NCBI GenBank assembly: GCA_023428515.1
Contig: JAEYXI010000267.1
Location: 1 to 10,465 of the forward strand
From: Pseudomonadota bacterium
GTDB lineage: Bacteria > Pseudomonadota > Alphaproteobacteria > Rhizobiales > Rhizobiaceae
Length of the DNA stretch: 10,465 nt
Direction: 5' to 3'
Made by a program: the position numbers and the translations under genes
Shown: in pieces, positions 1-5,894 of the stretch
Numbering within the stretch: the stretch's first letter is position 1
How the letters are laid out: each line of letters begins with the position of its first letter
The notes under the pieces: model-generated
Seen by the model: the letters and a program-made list of their open reading frames with translations, nothing else
The model's database searches: none
Told to the model about the DNA's origin: nothing

Positions 1-249
1 GTGATCGGCACCAACCACACGCTGCCAACGCACAAGGCCGGGCGCTACACGGGCGGCCTCTGGGTCGGCAAATTCCTGAAGACGCACAGCTACCAGAAGG
101 TGACGACCGACGCCGCTGCGGCCGAGATCGGCGAATACTGTTCGCGGCTCTGCCTGCTTGAAGGCTTCGTGGGCCATGCCGAACAAGCCAATGTCCGCGT
201 CCGCCGCTACGGCGGTCGCAACATCCCCTACGGAGAGGCCGCGGAGTAG
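1..249 (+). CDS. Histidinol dehydrogenase-like NAD-dependent alcohol dehydrogenase, C-terminal part (5' truncated by window)
   Basis: Only the last 82 codons are present; the GTG at base 1 is probably an internal valine codon, because the peptide starts deep inside the HisD fold. The segment GTNHTLPT followed by ARYTGG-like [15 protein letters not shown] matches the conserved C-terminal part of the histidinol dehydrogenase family. H58 in [10 protein letters not shown] aligns by eye with the zinc-binding His near the end of E. coli HisD (TAHKNAVTLR). The [11 protein letters not shown] version is what I recall from catabolic paralogues such as HpsN (sulfopropanediol dehydrogenase) rather than biosynthetic HisD. 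Known members oxidise a primary alcohol in two NAD-dependent steps to a carboxylate. There are no his genes nearby, and the next gene, an SDR, begins 2 bp after the stop. A catabolic alcohol-to-acid oxidation is therefore the better inference. The exact substrate is unknown. Confidence 0.85.
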   Translation: MIGTNHTLPTHKAGRYTGGLWVGKFLKTHSYQKVTTDAAAAEIGEYCSRLCLLEGFVGHAEQANVRVRRYGGRNIPYGEAAE

Positions 250-251
250 GA

Positions 252-1022
252 ATGGCGATCGAGCTGCCAACCACGCCTTCGTTCAGACTCGACGGAAAAC
301 GAGCTCTCGTCGCCGGCGCATCATCCGGCATCGGGCTGGCATGCGCTTGCGCACTTGCCGAGGCAGGCGCCGCCGTCACGCTTGTCGCCCGGCGGCAGGC
401 GCCTTTGGACGAGGCCGTTGCGGCAATGCGCGCGAAGGGCTGGACGGTCGATGCCCTTGCGCTCGATGTTTCAGATATCGGCGCAGTCGAGACCACGATT
501 GAGGACCGTGATCCCTACGACATCCTCGTTAACAGTGCAGGCATCGCGCGACATAGTCCTGCAATCGAGACAACCGTCGAGGATTTCGACGCGGTCGTCG
601 GACTCAATTTGCGGGCCGCCTATTTTCTGACGCGCTCCGTCGCAAAAAGACTCATTGCCAGCGGCGGGCCCGGGTCACTGATGAACATCTCGTCCCAGAT
701 GGGGCATGTCGGCGGTGTCGACCGGGCGGTCTACTGCGCGACGAAATTCGCGGTCGAGGGTTTCACCAAATCGATGGCCATCGAATGGGGGCCGAAACGG
801 ATCCGCGTCAACACGATCTGCCCGACCTTCATCCGCACGCCGCTGACGGAGCAAACGCTCACCCGCCCCGAGCGCCTTGCCTGGATCGAAGAGAAGATCA
901 AGCTTGGCCGGGTCGGAACGCCCCAGGATCTCATGGGTGCCGTTCTCTATCTCGCGTCGGATGCATCCTCCCTCGTGACGGGTACGGCGCTGATGGTCGA
1001 CGGCGGTTGGACGGCTGATTGA
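252..1022 (+). CDS. SDR family oxidoreductase (256 aa), NADP-type fingerprint
   Basis: A classical short-chain dehydrogenase of normal length. The cofactor motif is AGASSGIG at residues 21-28, with Ala in place of the usual Thr. The NNAG motif appears as NSAG (94-97), Asn119 is conserved, and the active-site residues are Ser148, Tyr161 and Lys165 (YCATK). The C-terminal VDGGW segment is typical of gluconate 5-dehydrogenase/3-oxoacyl-ACP reductase-like members. The second strand ends in VARR, so basic residues sit where NADP-preferring SDRs carry them; NADP(H) preference is an inference. The start is supported by GGAG at 243-246, five bases before the ATG, with the site overlapping the stop of the upstream dehydrogenase. 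That implies translational coupling. It probably oxidises or reduces a hydroxyl/keto group of the same small substrate handled by the operon. The substrate cannot be named from sequence. Confidence 0.92.
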   Translation: MAIELPTTPSFRLDGKRALVAGASSGIGLACACALAEAGAAVTLVARRQAPLDEAVAAMRAKGWTVDALALDVSDIGAVETTIEDRDPYDILVNSAGIARHSPAIETTVEDFDAVVGLNLRAAYFLTRSVAKRLIASGGPGSLMNISSQMGHVGGVDRAVYCATKFAVEGFTKSMAIEWGPKRIRVNTICPTFIRTPLTEQTLTRPERLAWIEEKIKLGRVGTPQDLMGAVLYLASDASSLVTGTALMVDGGWTAD

Positions 1023-1054
1023 TCCGCCGTAATCACCAATAGAAGGACATCAAG

Positions 1055-1915
1055 ATGGCGGACGCTGCCCTCAAGAACGCGCTGGCGAACAAGGAATTCA
1101 TCCTCGCGCCCGGCATCTTCGACCTTATCTCGGCATTGCTTGCCGATCGTGAAGACTTCAACGCGCTCTACGTGACCGGCTACGGCACGGTCGCCTCTTA
1201 TCTCGGCCTGCCTGACGCGGGGCTCGCGACTTATCGCGACATGATCGAGCGCATCGCGCAGATGGTGAAGATGACCTCCAAGCCTGTCATCGCCGACGCC
1301 GACACAGGTTACGGCGGATTGCTCAACGTCAGGCACACCGTGCGCGGCTATGAGGACGCCGGCGTGTCGGCCATCCAGATCGAAGACCAGGAGTTCCCGA
1401 AGAAGTGCGGACACACGCCGGGCCGGCGCGTCGTGCCGCTGGAAGACATGGTGCGCAAGATCGAGGTGGCCGTCGACAGCCGCCGCAGCGACGATTTCCT
1501 TGTCATCGCGCGAACGGACTCGCGCACGACCCTCGGCCTGGACGAAGCCATCAAGCGCGGTAAGGCCTTCGCCAAGGCAGGCGCGGATGTCGTGTTCGTG
1601 GAATCGCCGGAGAGCGAGGAAGAAATGCACCGCGTCGCCGAGGAGATCGACGCACCGCTCTTCGCCAACATGGTCAACGGCGGACGCACGCCCCTGCTTT
1701 CGGCCGAGCGGCTGAAGGAACTCGGCTATGCCATCGCCATCCATCCGGCGGTCGGCTTCCTTGCGGTCGGCGCCGCCCTGAGCAAGGCCTATGCCGACCT
1801 GGCGAAGAACGGCGAGACGTCGGCCGGCATCGACCTCTACTCCTTCGCAGAATTCAACAAATTGCTCGGCTTCGAGGACGTTTGGGCGTTCGAGAAGAAG
1901 TTCCCGCAGGTGTGA
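1055..1915 (+). CDS. Isocitrate lyase/PEP mutase superfamily C-C lyase (2,3-dimethylmalate or methylisocitrate lyase-like)
   Basis: A 286-residue TIM-barrel protein of the ICL/PEPM superfamily. Visible signatures are FDLISALL near residue 22, the Mg-binding segment ADADTGYGG (80-88, Asp81 and Asp83), IQIEDQ (108-112), KKCGH (116-120) with the loop Cys118, and IARTDS (151-156). The Cys in KKCGH is the catalytic acid/base of the lyases (isocitrate lyase, 2-methylisocitrate lyase, dimethylmalate lyase) and is absent from PEP mutase, so a lyase is favoured over phosphonate chemistry. The expected reaction is retro-Claisen or retro-aldol cleavage of a substituted malate into pyruvate or another 2-oxoacid plus a carboxylate. 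Length fits the short lyases, not full isocitrate lyase. AGAAGGA at 1041-1047 sits 7 bases from the ATG. The gene lies between an SDR and an amidohydrolase in one operon, so it is probably the carbon-chain cleavage step. Databases often label such proteins carboxyvinyl-carboxyphosphonate phosphonomutase or oxaloacetate decarboxylase. Confidence 0.9.
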   Translation: MADAALKNALANKEFILAPGIFDLISALLADREDFNALYVTGYGTVASYLGLPDAGLATYRDMIERIAQMVKMTSKPVIADADTGYGGLLNVRHTVRGYEDAGVSAIQIEDQEFPKKCGHTPGRRVVPLEDMVRKIEVAVDSRRSDDFLVIARTDSRTTLGLDEAIKRGKAFAKAGADVVFVESPESEEEMHRVAEEIDAPLFANMVNGGRTPLLSAERLKELGYAIAIHPAVGFLAVGAALSKAYADLAKNGETSAGIDLYSFAEFNKLLGFEDVWAFEKKFPQV

Positions 1916-1919
1916 CACG

Positions 1920-2564
1920 ATGACGACCGAAGATCTTTCCGAAAACTACAAGCGCGCCTACTCGAACAACGTCGGTTTCGGCGAGAGGCCGGCGCTGGTG
2001 CTCATCGATTTCGCGCATGCCTATTTCGACCGGGATTGCGACCTCTATGCCGGGGTCGAGGACGCCCTGGCATCCGCGTTGCGTGTGCGCGAGGCCGCGC
2101 ACGCGGCCGGCATCCCCGTCATCCTCACCGAGGTTCGCTACCAGCCGGGCGGCATCAATGGCGGTCGCTTCTTCGAGAAGGCGAAACCCCTGCGGGCGTT
2201 TGTGGACGGCCAGAAGACAGGCGAATTCGCCGAAGGCCTCGTTCCGCAGCCCGACGAGATCGTCATCACCAAGCAGTATCCGAGTGCCTTCTTCGGCACC
2301 TCGCTTGCCTCCACATTGACGGCAGGCGGCGTCGACAGCGTCATCCTCACCGGCCTCACCACGTCGGGCTGCGTGCGCGCGAGCTGCGTGGACTCCATGT
2401 CCTACGGCTTCCGCACCAGCGTGGTGCGCGAGGCCTGCGGCGACCGCCATCCGGCTCCGCATGAGGCCAATCTCTTTGACATGAACGCCAAATACGCCGA
2501 TGTCGTCAGCGAGACCGAGGTCATCGACTTCCTGGCCGAGTTGGCCAAACGCAACGATCGCTGA
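1920..2564 (+). CDS. Isochorismatase-family cysteine hydrolase (N-carbamoylsarcosine amidase/maleamate amidase-like)
   Basis: A 214-residue cysteine hydrolase. The triad is visible: Asp30 in LVLIDF, Lys118 in IVITKQYPSAFFGT, and Cys151 in TTSGCVRASC. The C-terminal block, GDRHPAPHEANLFDMNAKYADV, resembles N-carbamoylsarcosine amidohydrolase and the maleamate amidase NicF more than true isochorismatase or nicotinamidase (by recollection, not alignment). These enzymes hydrolyse an amide or carbamoyl bond, releasing ammonia and in some cases CO2. The ATG at 1920 is preferred over in-frame starts as early as 1791, which would overlap the lyase gene by over 100 bp. It lies 4 bp after the lyase stop, and AGG at 1908-1910 is a modest ribosome site inside that gene's end. 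In context it likely removes an amide nitrogen from an intermediate before or after the lyase step. RutB (ureidoacrylate hydrolase) is in the same superfamily and is an alternative. Confidence 0.88.
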   Translation: MTTEDLSENYKRAYSNNVGFGERPALVLIDFAHAYFDRDCDLYAGVEDALASALRVREAAHAAGIPVILTEVRYQPGGINGGRFFEKAKPLRAFVDGQKTGEFAEGLVPQPDEIVITKQYPSAFFGTSLASTLTAGGVDSVILTGLTTSGCVRASCVDSMSYGFRTSVVREACGDRHPAPHEANLFDMNAKYADVVSETEVIDFLAELAKRNDR

Positions 2565-2594
2565 CGGAGCAAGCTGCAGCAGGAGGCTAGCGAT

Positions 2595-3752
2595 ATGCGG
2601 TTCACCTTCAACACCACGCCGTCGCTGATCTTCGAGCCCGGCGCTGCCAAGCGGTTCGGCGAGGTCGCCGGCACGCGGCTCGGTCGTTCCGTCCTGTTCG
2701 TAACCGATCCCGGCTTGCGCAAGCTCGGCCTCTGCGATGCCGCCCTCGCCTCTCTTGCATCGGCGGGCATCTCAGTGACGATCTTCGACGAGGTGGAAGC
2801 CGATCCGTCGCGGGCGACGCTTATGAAGGCTGTCGAGGCCGGCCGCGCTGCGGCCGTGACCGGCATCATCGGGTTTGGTGGAGGGTCGTCGCTCGACGTC
2901 GCAAAGCTTGCTGCTTTGCTCCTCGGTTCGGACGAGGATCTGGACCAGGCCTGGGGTGTCGCGCAGGCGAAAGGCCCGCGGCTTCCGCTCGTGCTTGTGC
3001 CGACAACGGCCGGGACCGGTTCCGAAGTGACGCCCGTCTCGATCATCACCGTCGGTGAGGAAGAGAAGCGCGGTGTCTCCTCGCCGATCATCCTTCCAGA
3101 CGTCGCGGTGCTCGACGCCGAACTGACGCTCGGCCTGCCCCCGGCAATCACAGCCGCCACCGGCATCGACGCGATGGTGCACGCCATCGAGGCCTACACC
3201 TCAAAGAGCGCCAACAACAATCCGCTGTCGAAAATGCTGGCAAAGCAGGCGCTGCAACTGCTCGGCGCAAACATCGAGACGGCAGTTTCCAATGGCCGCA
3301 ACGTCGAAGCCCGCTCGGCCATGCTGCTCGGCTCGATGCTCGCCGGCCAGGCTTTCGCTAATTCGCCGGTCGCCGCCGTCCACGCACTCGCTTATCCGAT
3401 CGGCGGAACGTTCCACATTCCGCATGGCCTGTCGAACGCGCTGGTGCTGCCGCATGTGCTGCGCTTCAACGCGCCCGACGCCGCGCATCTCTATGCCGAG
3501 ATCGCTGCGGACGCCTTTCCCCAGCTTGCGGACGAGCGGAGCACGCAGAGCCGATGCGCCGCCTTCATCGAGGAGCTGGCCGCCCTGTCGGCCCGCGTCG
3601 GCCTGCAGCCGCGCCTGCGCGACGTCGGCATCGGCGAGGATGCGCTGGCCAAGATGGCCGCCGACGCGATGAAGCAGCAGCGGTTGCTGGTCAACAATCC
3701 GCGCGATGTCAGTGAGGTCGACGCCCTCGCCATCTACCGTGCCGCCTGGTGA
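2595..3752 (+). CDS. Iron-containing alcohol dehydrogenase / maleylacetate reductase-like
   Basis: A full-length (385 aa) group III metal-dependent alcohol dehydrogenase. The dinucleotide-binding part has GFGGGSSLDVAK (93-104) and VPTTAGTGSEVTP (135-147). The metal ligands are Asp192 and His196 in GIDAMVHAIEAY, His263 in AVHALAYP and His277 in HIPHG, so the iron/zinc site is complete and activity is expected. The family reduces aldehydes or ketones, or maleylacetate, with NAD(P)H, or runs in the oxidative direction. The start is well fixed by AGGAGG at 2581-2586, eight bases before the ATG and the strongest ribosome site in the window. It is the last gene of the catabolic operon, 30 bp after the amidohydrolase. 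No hydroxyquinol or catechol dioxygenase is nearby, so true maleylacetate reductase in aromatic degradation is not supported by context. A hydroxyacid/semialdehyde dehydrogenase role is as likely. Confidence 0.92.
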   Translation: MRFTFNTTPSLIFEPGAAKRFGEVAGTRLGRSVLFVTDPGLRKLGLCDAALASLASAGISVTIFDEVEADPSRATLMKAVEAGRAAAVTGIIGFGGGSSLDVAKLAALLLGSDEDLDQAWGVAQAKGPRLPLVLVPTTAGTGSEVTPVSIITVGEEEKRGVSSPIILPDVAVLDAELTLGLPPAITAATGIDAMVHAIEAYTSKSANNNPLSKMLAKQALQLLGANIETAVSNGRNVEARSAMLLGSMLAGQAFANSPVAAVHALAYPIGGTFHIPHGLSNALVLPHVLRFNAPDAAHLYAEIAADAFPQLADERSTQSRCAAFIEELAALSARVGLQPRLRDVGIGEDALAKMAADAMKQQRLLVNNPRDVSEVDALAIYRAAW

Positions 3753-3762
3753 CATCGCCAAC

Positions 3763-3799
3763 ATAAACACTTGTTTATCGTATAAACTCAAGTTATAGC
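3763..3799 (+). promoter_or_regulatory. Operator-like repeated half-sites with possible promoter upstream of the HTH-kinase gene
   Basis: An AT-rich island in otherwise GC-rich DNA. ATAAACACTTGTTTAT (3763-3778) is a perfect inverted repeat with 7-base arms and a 2-base centre. GTTTAT-CGT-ATAAAC (3773-3787) is a second perfect inverted repeat sharing one arm. A degenerate copy of the first, ATAAACTCAAGTTATA, follows at 3782-3797, shifted by 19 bp. The pattern is thus alternating ATAAAC / GTTTAT / ATAAAC / GTTATA half-sites. A weak sigma-70-like pair, TTGTTT (3771-3776) and TATAGC (3794-3799) with 17 bp spacing, overlaps it. If real, binding would block the promoter. The kinase just downstream carries its own winged helix and is the obvious candidate ligand-responsive binder (inference). 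Confidence 0.6.
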
Positions 3800-3812
3800 C
3801 CTGCCCGAGGGC
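3798..3812 (+). promoter_or_regulatory. Small GC stem-loop covering the ribosome binding site of the kinase gene
   Basis: GCCCT (3798-3802) pairs perfectly with AGGGC (3808-3812) around a 5-base loop. The 3' arm contains the GAGGG Shine-Dalgarno-like sequence (3807-3811), six bases from the ATG at 3818. If transcription begins upstream of the stem, for example by readthrough from the preceding operon, the site would be partly masked. A start near the predicted promoter (around 3805) would leave the stem incomplete and the site open. The stem is short, so this is a weak call. Confidence 0.3.
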
Positions 3813-3817
3813 ATTCG

Positions 3818-4945
3818 ATGGATAGTGACGAACTCGGACAGCAGGAGCGCGCCGTACTTGCGGCGATTGCGGCAAATCCTTTCATCAGCCAGGCCGACAT
3901 CGCCAGGTCGCTTGGCCTTGCCCGTTCGACGGTTGCTGCTCACATCGTCGCGCTCGGCAACAAGGGCTACATACTGGGGCGCGGCTACGTCCTGCCGGAA
4001 ACAAGGCGCATCATCTGCCTGGGCGGCGCGGTGATCGATCGCAAGTACAAGGCCGAGAAGCCGATAAAACTCGAAACCTCGAACCCGGTCGCCAGCGGGC
4101 GCAATTTCGGTGGCGTGGCGCGCAATGTATGCGAAAGCCTCGCCCGCCTCGGGGTGAGCACGGGGCTCGCTTCCGTGGTGGGCGACGACGAGGCGGGACG
4201 GGTTCTGGTCGGGCACTTGCGCAGCCTCGGCGTTGACACGACCGCCATCGATTTCCGGCATGATGGCTCGACTGCCGAGTATGTCGCCGTCATCGACCCT
4301 GACAGCAGCCTGGTCGTCGGCCTCGCCGACATGGGAATCTTCGACAATCTGACCGGCTCTTTCCTCGACAGCACCTGGCAAAACCTCGCTGCCGCCTCCT
4401 GGGTTTTCGCCGACTGCAATGCGACGGCCGAGTTGTTGGAGCAGATCGTCGTGCGCAGACGCTCGGCGCGCTTCAGGCTGGCGATCGACGCGGTTTCAGC
4501 GCCAAAGGCTCTGCGCCTGCCTTCCGATTTGACTGGCGTCGATTTGCTTTTCCTGAACATGGACGAGGCGCTCGCCTATCTCGACGATGCCTCCCTTACT
4601 CCGGAAGCGGCAGTTGCAGCATTGCAGGCAAGGGGGCCTGAAGGCGTCGTCGTCACGCAGGGCAGCACCGGCGCCCTTGTCGCTACAGCCGAAGGCGTGT
4701 TCCATTGTCCGTCGGTCCCGACGAAACCCATCGACGTGACGGGAGCGGGAGACGCGCTGATCGCGGGTACGCTGTTCAGCCTTCATTCCGGAAGCGGTCT
4801 CGTCGAGGCCGTCCGCATCGGCTGTCTTCTCGCCGGGCTGACCACCGAAAGCCACGCCTCCGTTCATCATGAATTGTCGCCGGAACTCCTGGAACGATCC
4901 AAGTCCCGGCTCTTACTGCCGACAGGAGCTCACCATGCATCATGA
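3818..4945 (+). CDS. psuK: PfkB-family nucleoside/pseudouridine kinase with N-terminal winged helix-turn-helix
   Basis: A 375-residue fusion. Residues about 8-58 form a winged HTH (ISQADIARSLGLARSTVAAHI, then a wing GYILGRGYVL). Residues from about 65 form a ribokinase/PfkB domain: RIICLGGAVID (64-74), the substrate-lid motif SGRNFGGVARNV (93-104) and the ATP/anion-hole motif DVTGAGDALIAG (306-317) with catalytic base Asp312. The gene overlaps psuG by 11 bp, so phosphorylation of pseudouridine to pseudouridine 5'-phosphate in the cytoplasm is the best call. E. coli PsuK lacks the HTH; E. coli YeiI has the same HTH-kinase arrangement, so another nucleoside substrate is possible. The HTH suggests the kinase may also bind DNA, probably the repeats at 3763-3797 (inference). 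The ATG at 3818 has GAGGG six bases upstream and sits directly before the HTH, so an earlier start is not needed. Confidence 0.88.
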   Translation: MDSDELGQQERAVLAAIAANPFISQADIARSLGLARSTVAAHIVALGNKGYILGRGYVLPETRRIICLGGAVIDRKYKAEKPIKLETSNPVASGRNFGGVARNVCESLARLGVSTGLASVVGDDEAGRVLVGHLRSLGVDTTAIDFRHDGSTAEYVAVIDPDSSLVVGLADMGIFDNLTGSFLDSTWQNLAAASWVFADCNATAELLEQIVVRRRSARFRLAIDAVSAPKALRLPSDLTGVDLLFLNMDEALAYLDDASLTPEAAVAALQARGPEGVVVTQGSTGALVATAEGVFHCPSVPTKPIDVTGAGDALIAGTLFSLHSGSGLVEAVRIGCLLAGLTTESHASVHHELSPELLERSKSRLLLPTGAHHAS

Positions 4946-5864
4946 TCCCTTGCGCCCGACACTCAGCGAGGAGGTCGCCGACGCACTGGCGCAAAACAAG
5001 CCGGTCGTCGCGCTGGAATCGACCATCATCTCGCACGGTATGCCCTACCCGCAGAATCTCGAGACCGCACAAGCCGTCGAAACGGCGGTCCGTGCAAACG
5101 GCGCCGTTCCGGCGACGGTGGCCGTGCTCGACGGCGTGCTTCGCGCTGGCCTCGACGAGGCAATGCTGGATCGCTTCGGCAACGACAAGAACGTGGTGAA
5201 GGCATCTTCGCGCGACCTGGCGATCGCGATGGCCGCCGGCCGCTCGGCGGGCACGACGGTTTCGGCGACCATGCGCGTCGCGGACCTGGCCGGAATCGGC
5301 ATTTTCGCGACCGGCGGGATCGGCGGCGTCCATCGCGAGGCGGAGGCCACTTTCGACATCTCCGCGGACCTGACCGAGCTCGGCCGGACCGGCACTGCCG
5401 TGGTCTGCGCAGGCGTGAAGTCGATCCTAGATATTCCGAAGACGCTGGAATACCTGGAGACCCAACGCGTTCCCGTTATCGTCTTCGGCTCCGACGAGTT
5501 TCCGGCTTTCTACACACGCAGCAGCGGCATCCGCGTCGACCACCGGCTCGATACGCCCGAGGCCATAGCAGAGACGATCGGCCTGCACCGTCGCCTCGGC
5601 TCGGGAACCGGACTGCTCATCGCCAATCCCATTCCCGAATCCGCCGCGATCGACGCTTCCGACATCGACGCCACCATCGCCGAGGCGGTGGCCGAAGCGA
5701 GCAAGCGCGGGGTCGCCGGCAAGGATGTGACGCCGTTCCTGCTCGCCCGCCTGAACGAACTGACCGCCGGCGAAAGCCTCGAGGCGAACATCGCGCTTGT
5801 GCTCAACAACGCAGCGCTCGCCGCGCGCATCGCCGTAGCCGGCAAGGGCTCGCGGCAGGACTGA
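4935..5864 (+). CDS. psuG: Pseudouridine-5'-phosphate glycosidase
   Basis: A 309-residue protein, close to the roughly 312 residues of E. coli PsuG. The enzyme reversibly splits the C-C glycosidic bond of pseudouridine 5'-phosphate into uracil and ribose 5-phosphate. The active-site residues described for E. coli are in place with a constant small offset: Glu28 in ALESTIISHGMPYPQN, Lys89 in VVKASSRDL, Asp145 in DISADL, Lys162 in AGVKSILD (the lysine that opens the ribose ring) and Asn285 in EANIALVLNN. GATGGIGGVHR-like FATGGIGGVHRE (124-135) is also diagnostic. The ATG at 4935 is chosen because AGGAG (4923-4927) precedes it by 7 bases and it begins the family-like N-terminus. The in-frame ATG at 4869 would add 22 atypical residues. 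The 11 bp overlap with the kinase implies coupled translation. The paralogue IndA is the main alternative name. Confidence 0.95.
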   Translation: MHHDPLRPTLSEEVADALAQNKPVVALESTIISHGMPYPQNLETAQAVETAVRANGAVPATVAVLDGVLRAGLDEAMLDRFGNDKNVVKASSRDLAIAMAAGRSAGTTVSATMRVADLAGIGIFATGGIGGVHREAEATFDISADLTELGRTGTAVVCAGVKSILDIPKTLEYLETQRVPVIVFGSDEFPAFYTRSSGIRVDHRLDTPEAIAETIGLHRRLGSGTGLLIANPIPESAAIDASDIDATIAEAVAEASKRGVAGKDVTPFLLARLNELTAGESLEANIALVLNNAALAARIAVAGKGSRQD

Positions 5865-5894
5865 TCGTGCAACCGCTGACCAGTTCCGCCCGAT
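5865..5894. other. Short convergent intergenic gap
   Basis: The gap is only 30 bp between the stop of psuG and the stop of the minus-strand SDR. I see no hairpin followed by a T run here. Termination of either transcript must use a weak, Rho-dependent or intragenic signal, and the two messages may overlap at their 3' ends. Confidence 0.6.

Noticed and set aside
1..249. Histidine biosynthesis hisD
   Set aside because: No his genes adjoin it, and the [11 protein letters not shown] segment fits catabolic paralogues better.
947..1918. Long minus-strand open frame (323 codons) opposite the lyase
   Set aside because: It is antisense to a gene with clear family motifs; the peptide is rich in Arg, His, Val and Asp without any recognisable motif, typical of the antisense frame of GC-rich coding DNA.
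1791..1919. Upstream in-frame start for the amidohydrolase
   Set aside because: The extension is an Arg/Ser/Thr-rich read of the lyase gene in another frame; the ATG at 1920 begins the family-like sequence.
1854..3187. Minus-strand open frames opposite the amidohydrolase and Fe-dehydrogenase genes
   Set aside because: They are shadows of two genes with intact catalytic residues; low-complexity Ser/Ala/Arg-rich peptides, no ribosome sites.
4869..4934. Upstream in-frame start for psuG
   Set aside because: It would add 22 residues unlike PsuG and overlap the kinase gene by 77 bp; the ATG at 4935 has AGGAG at the right distance.
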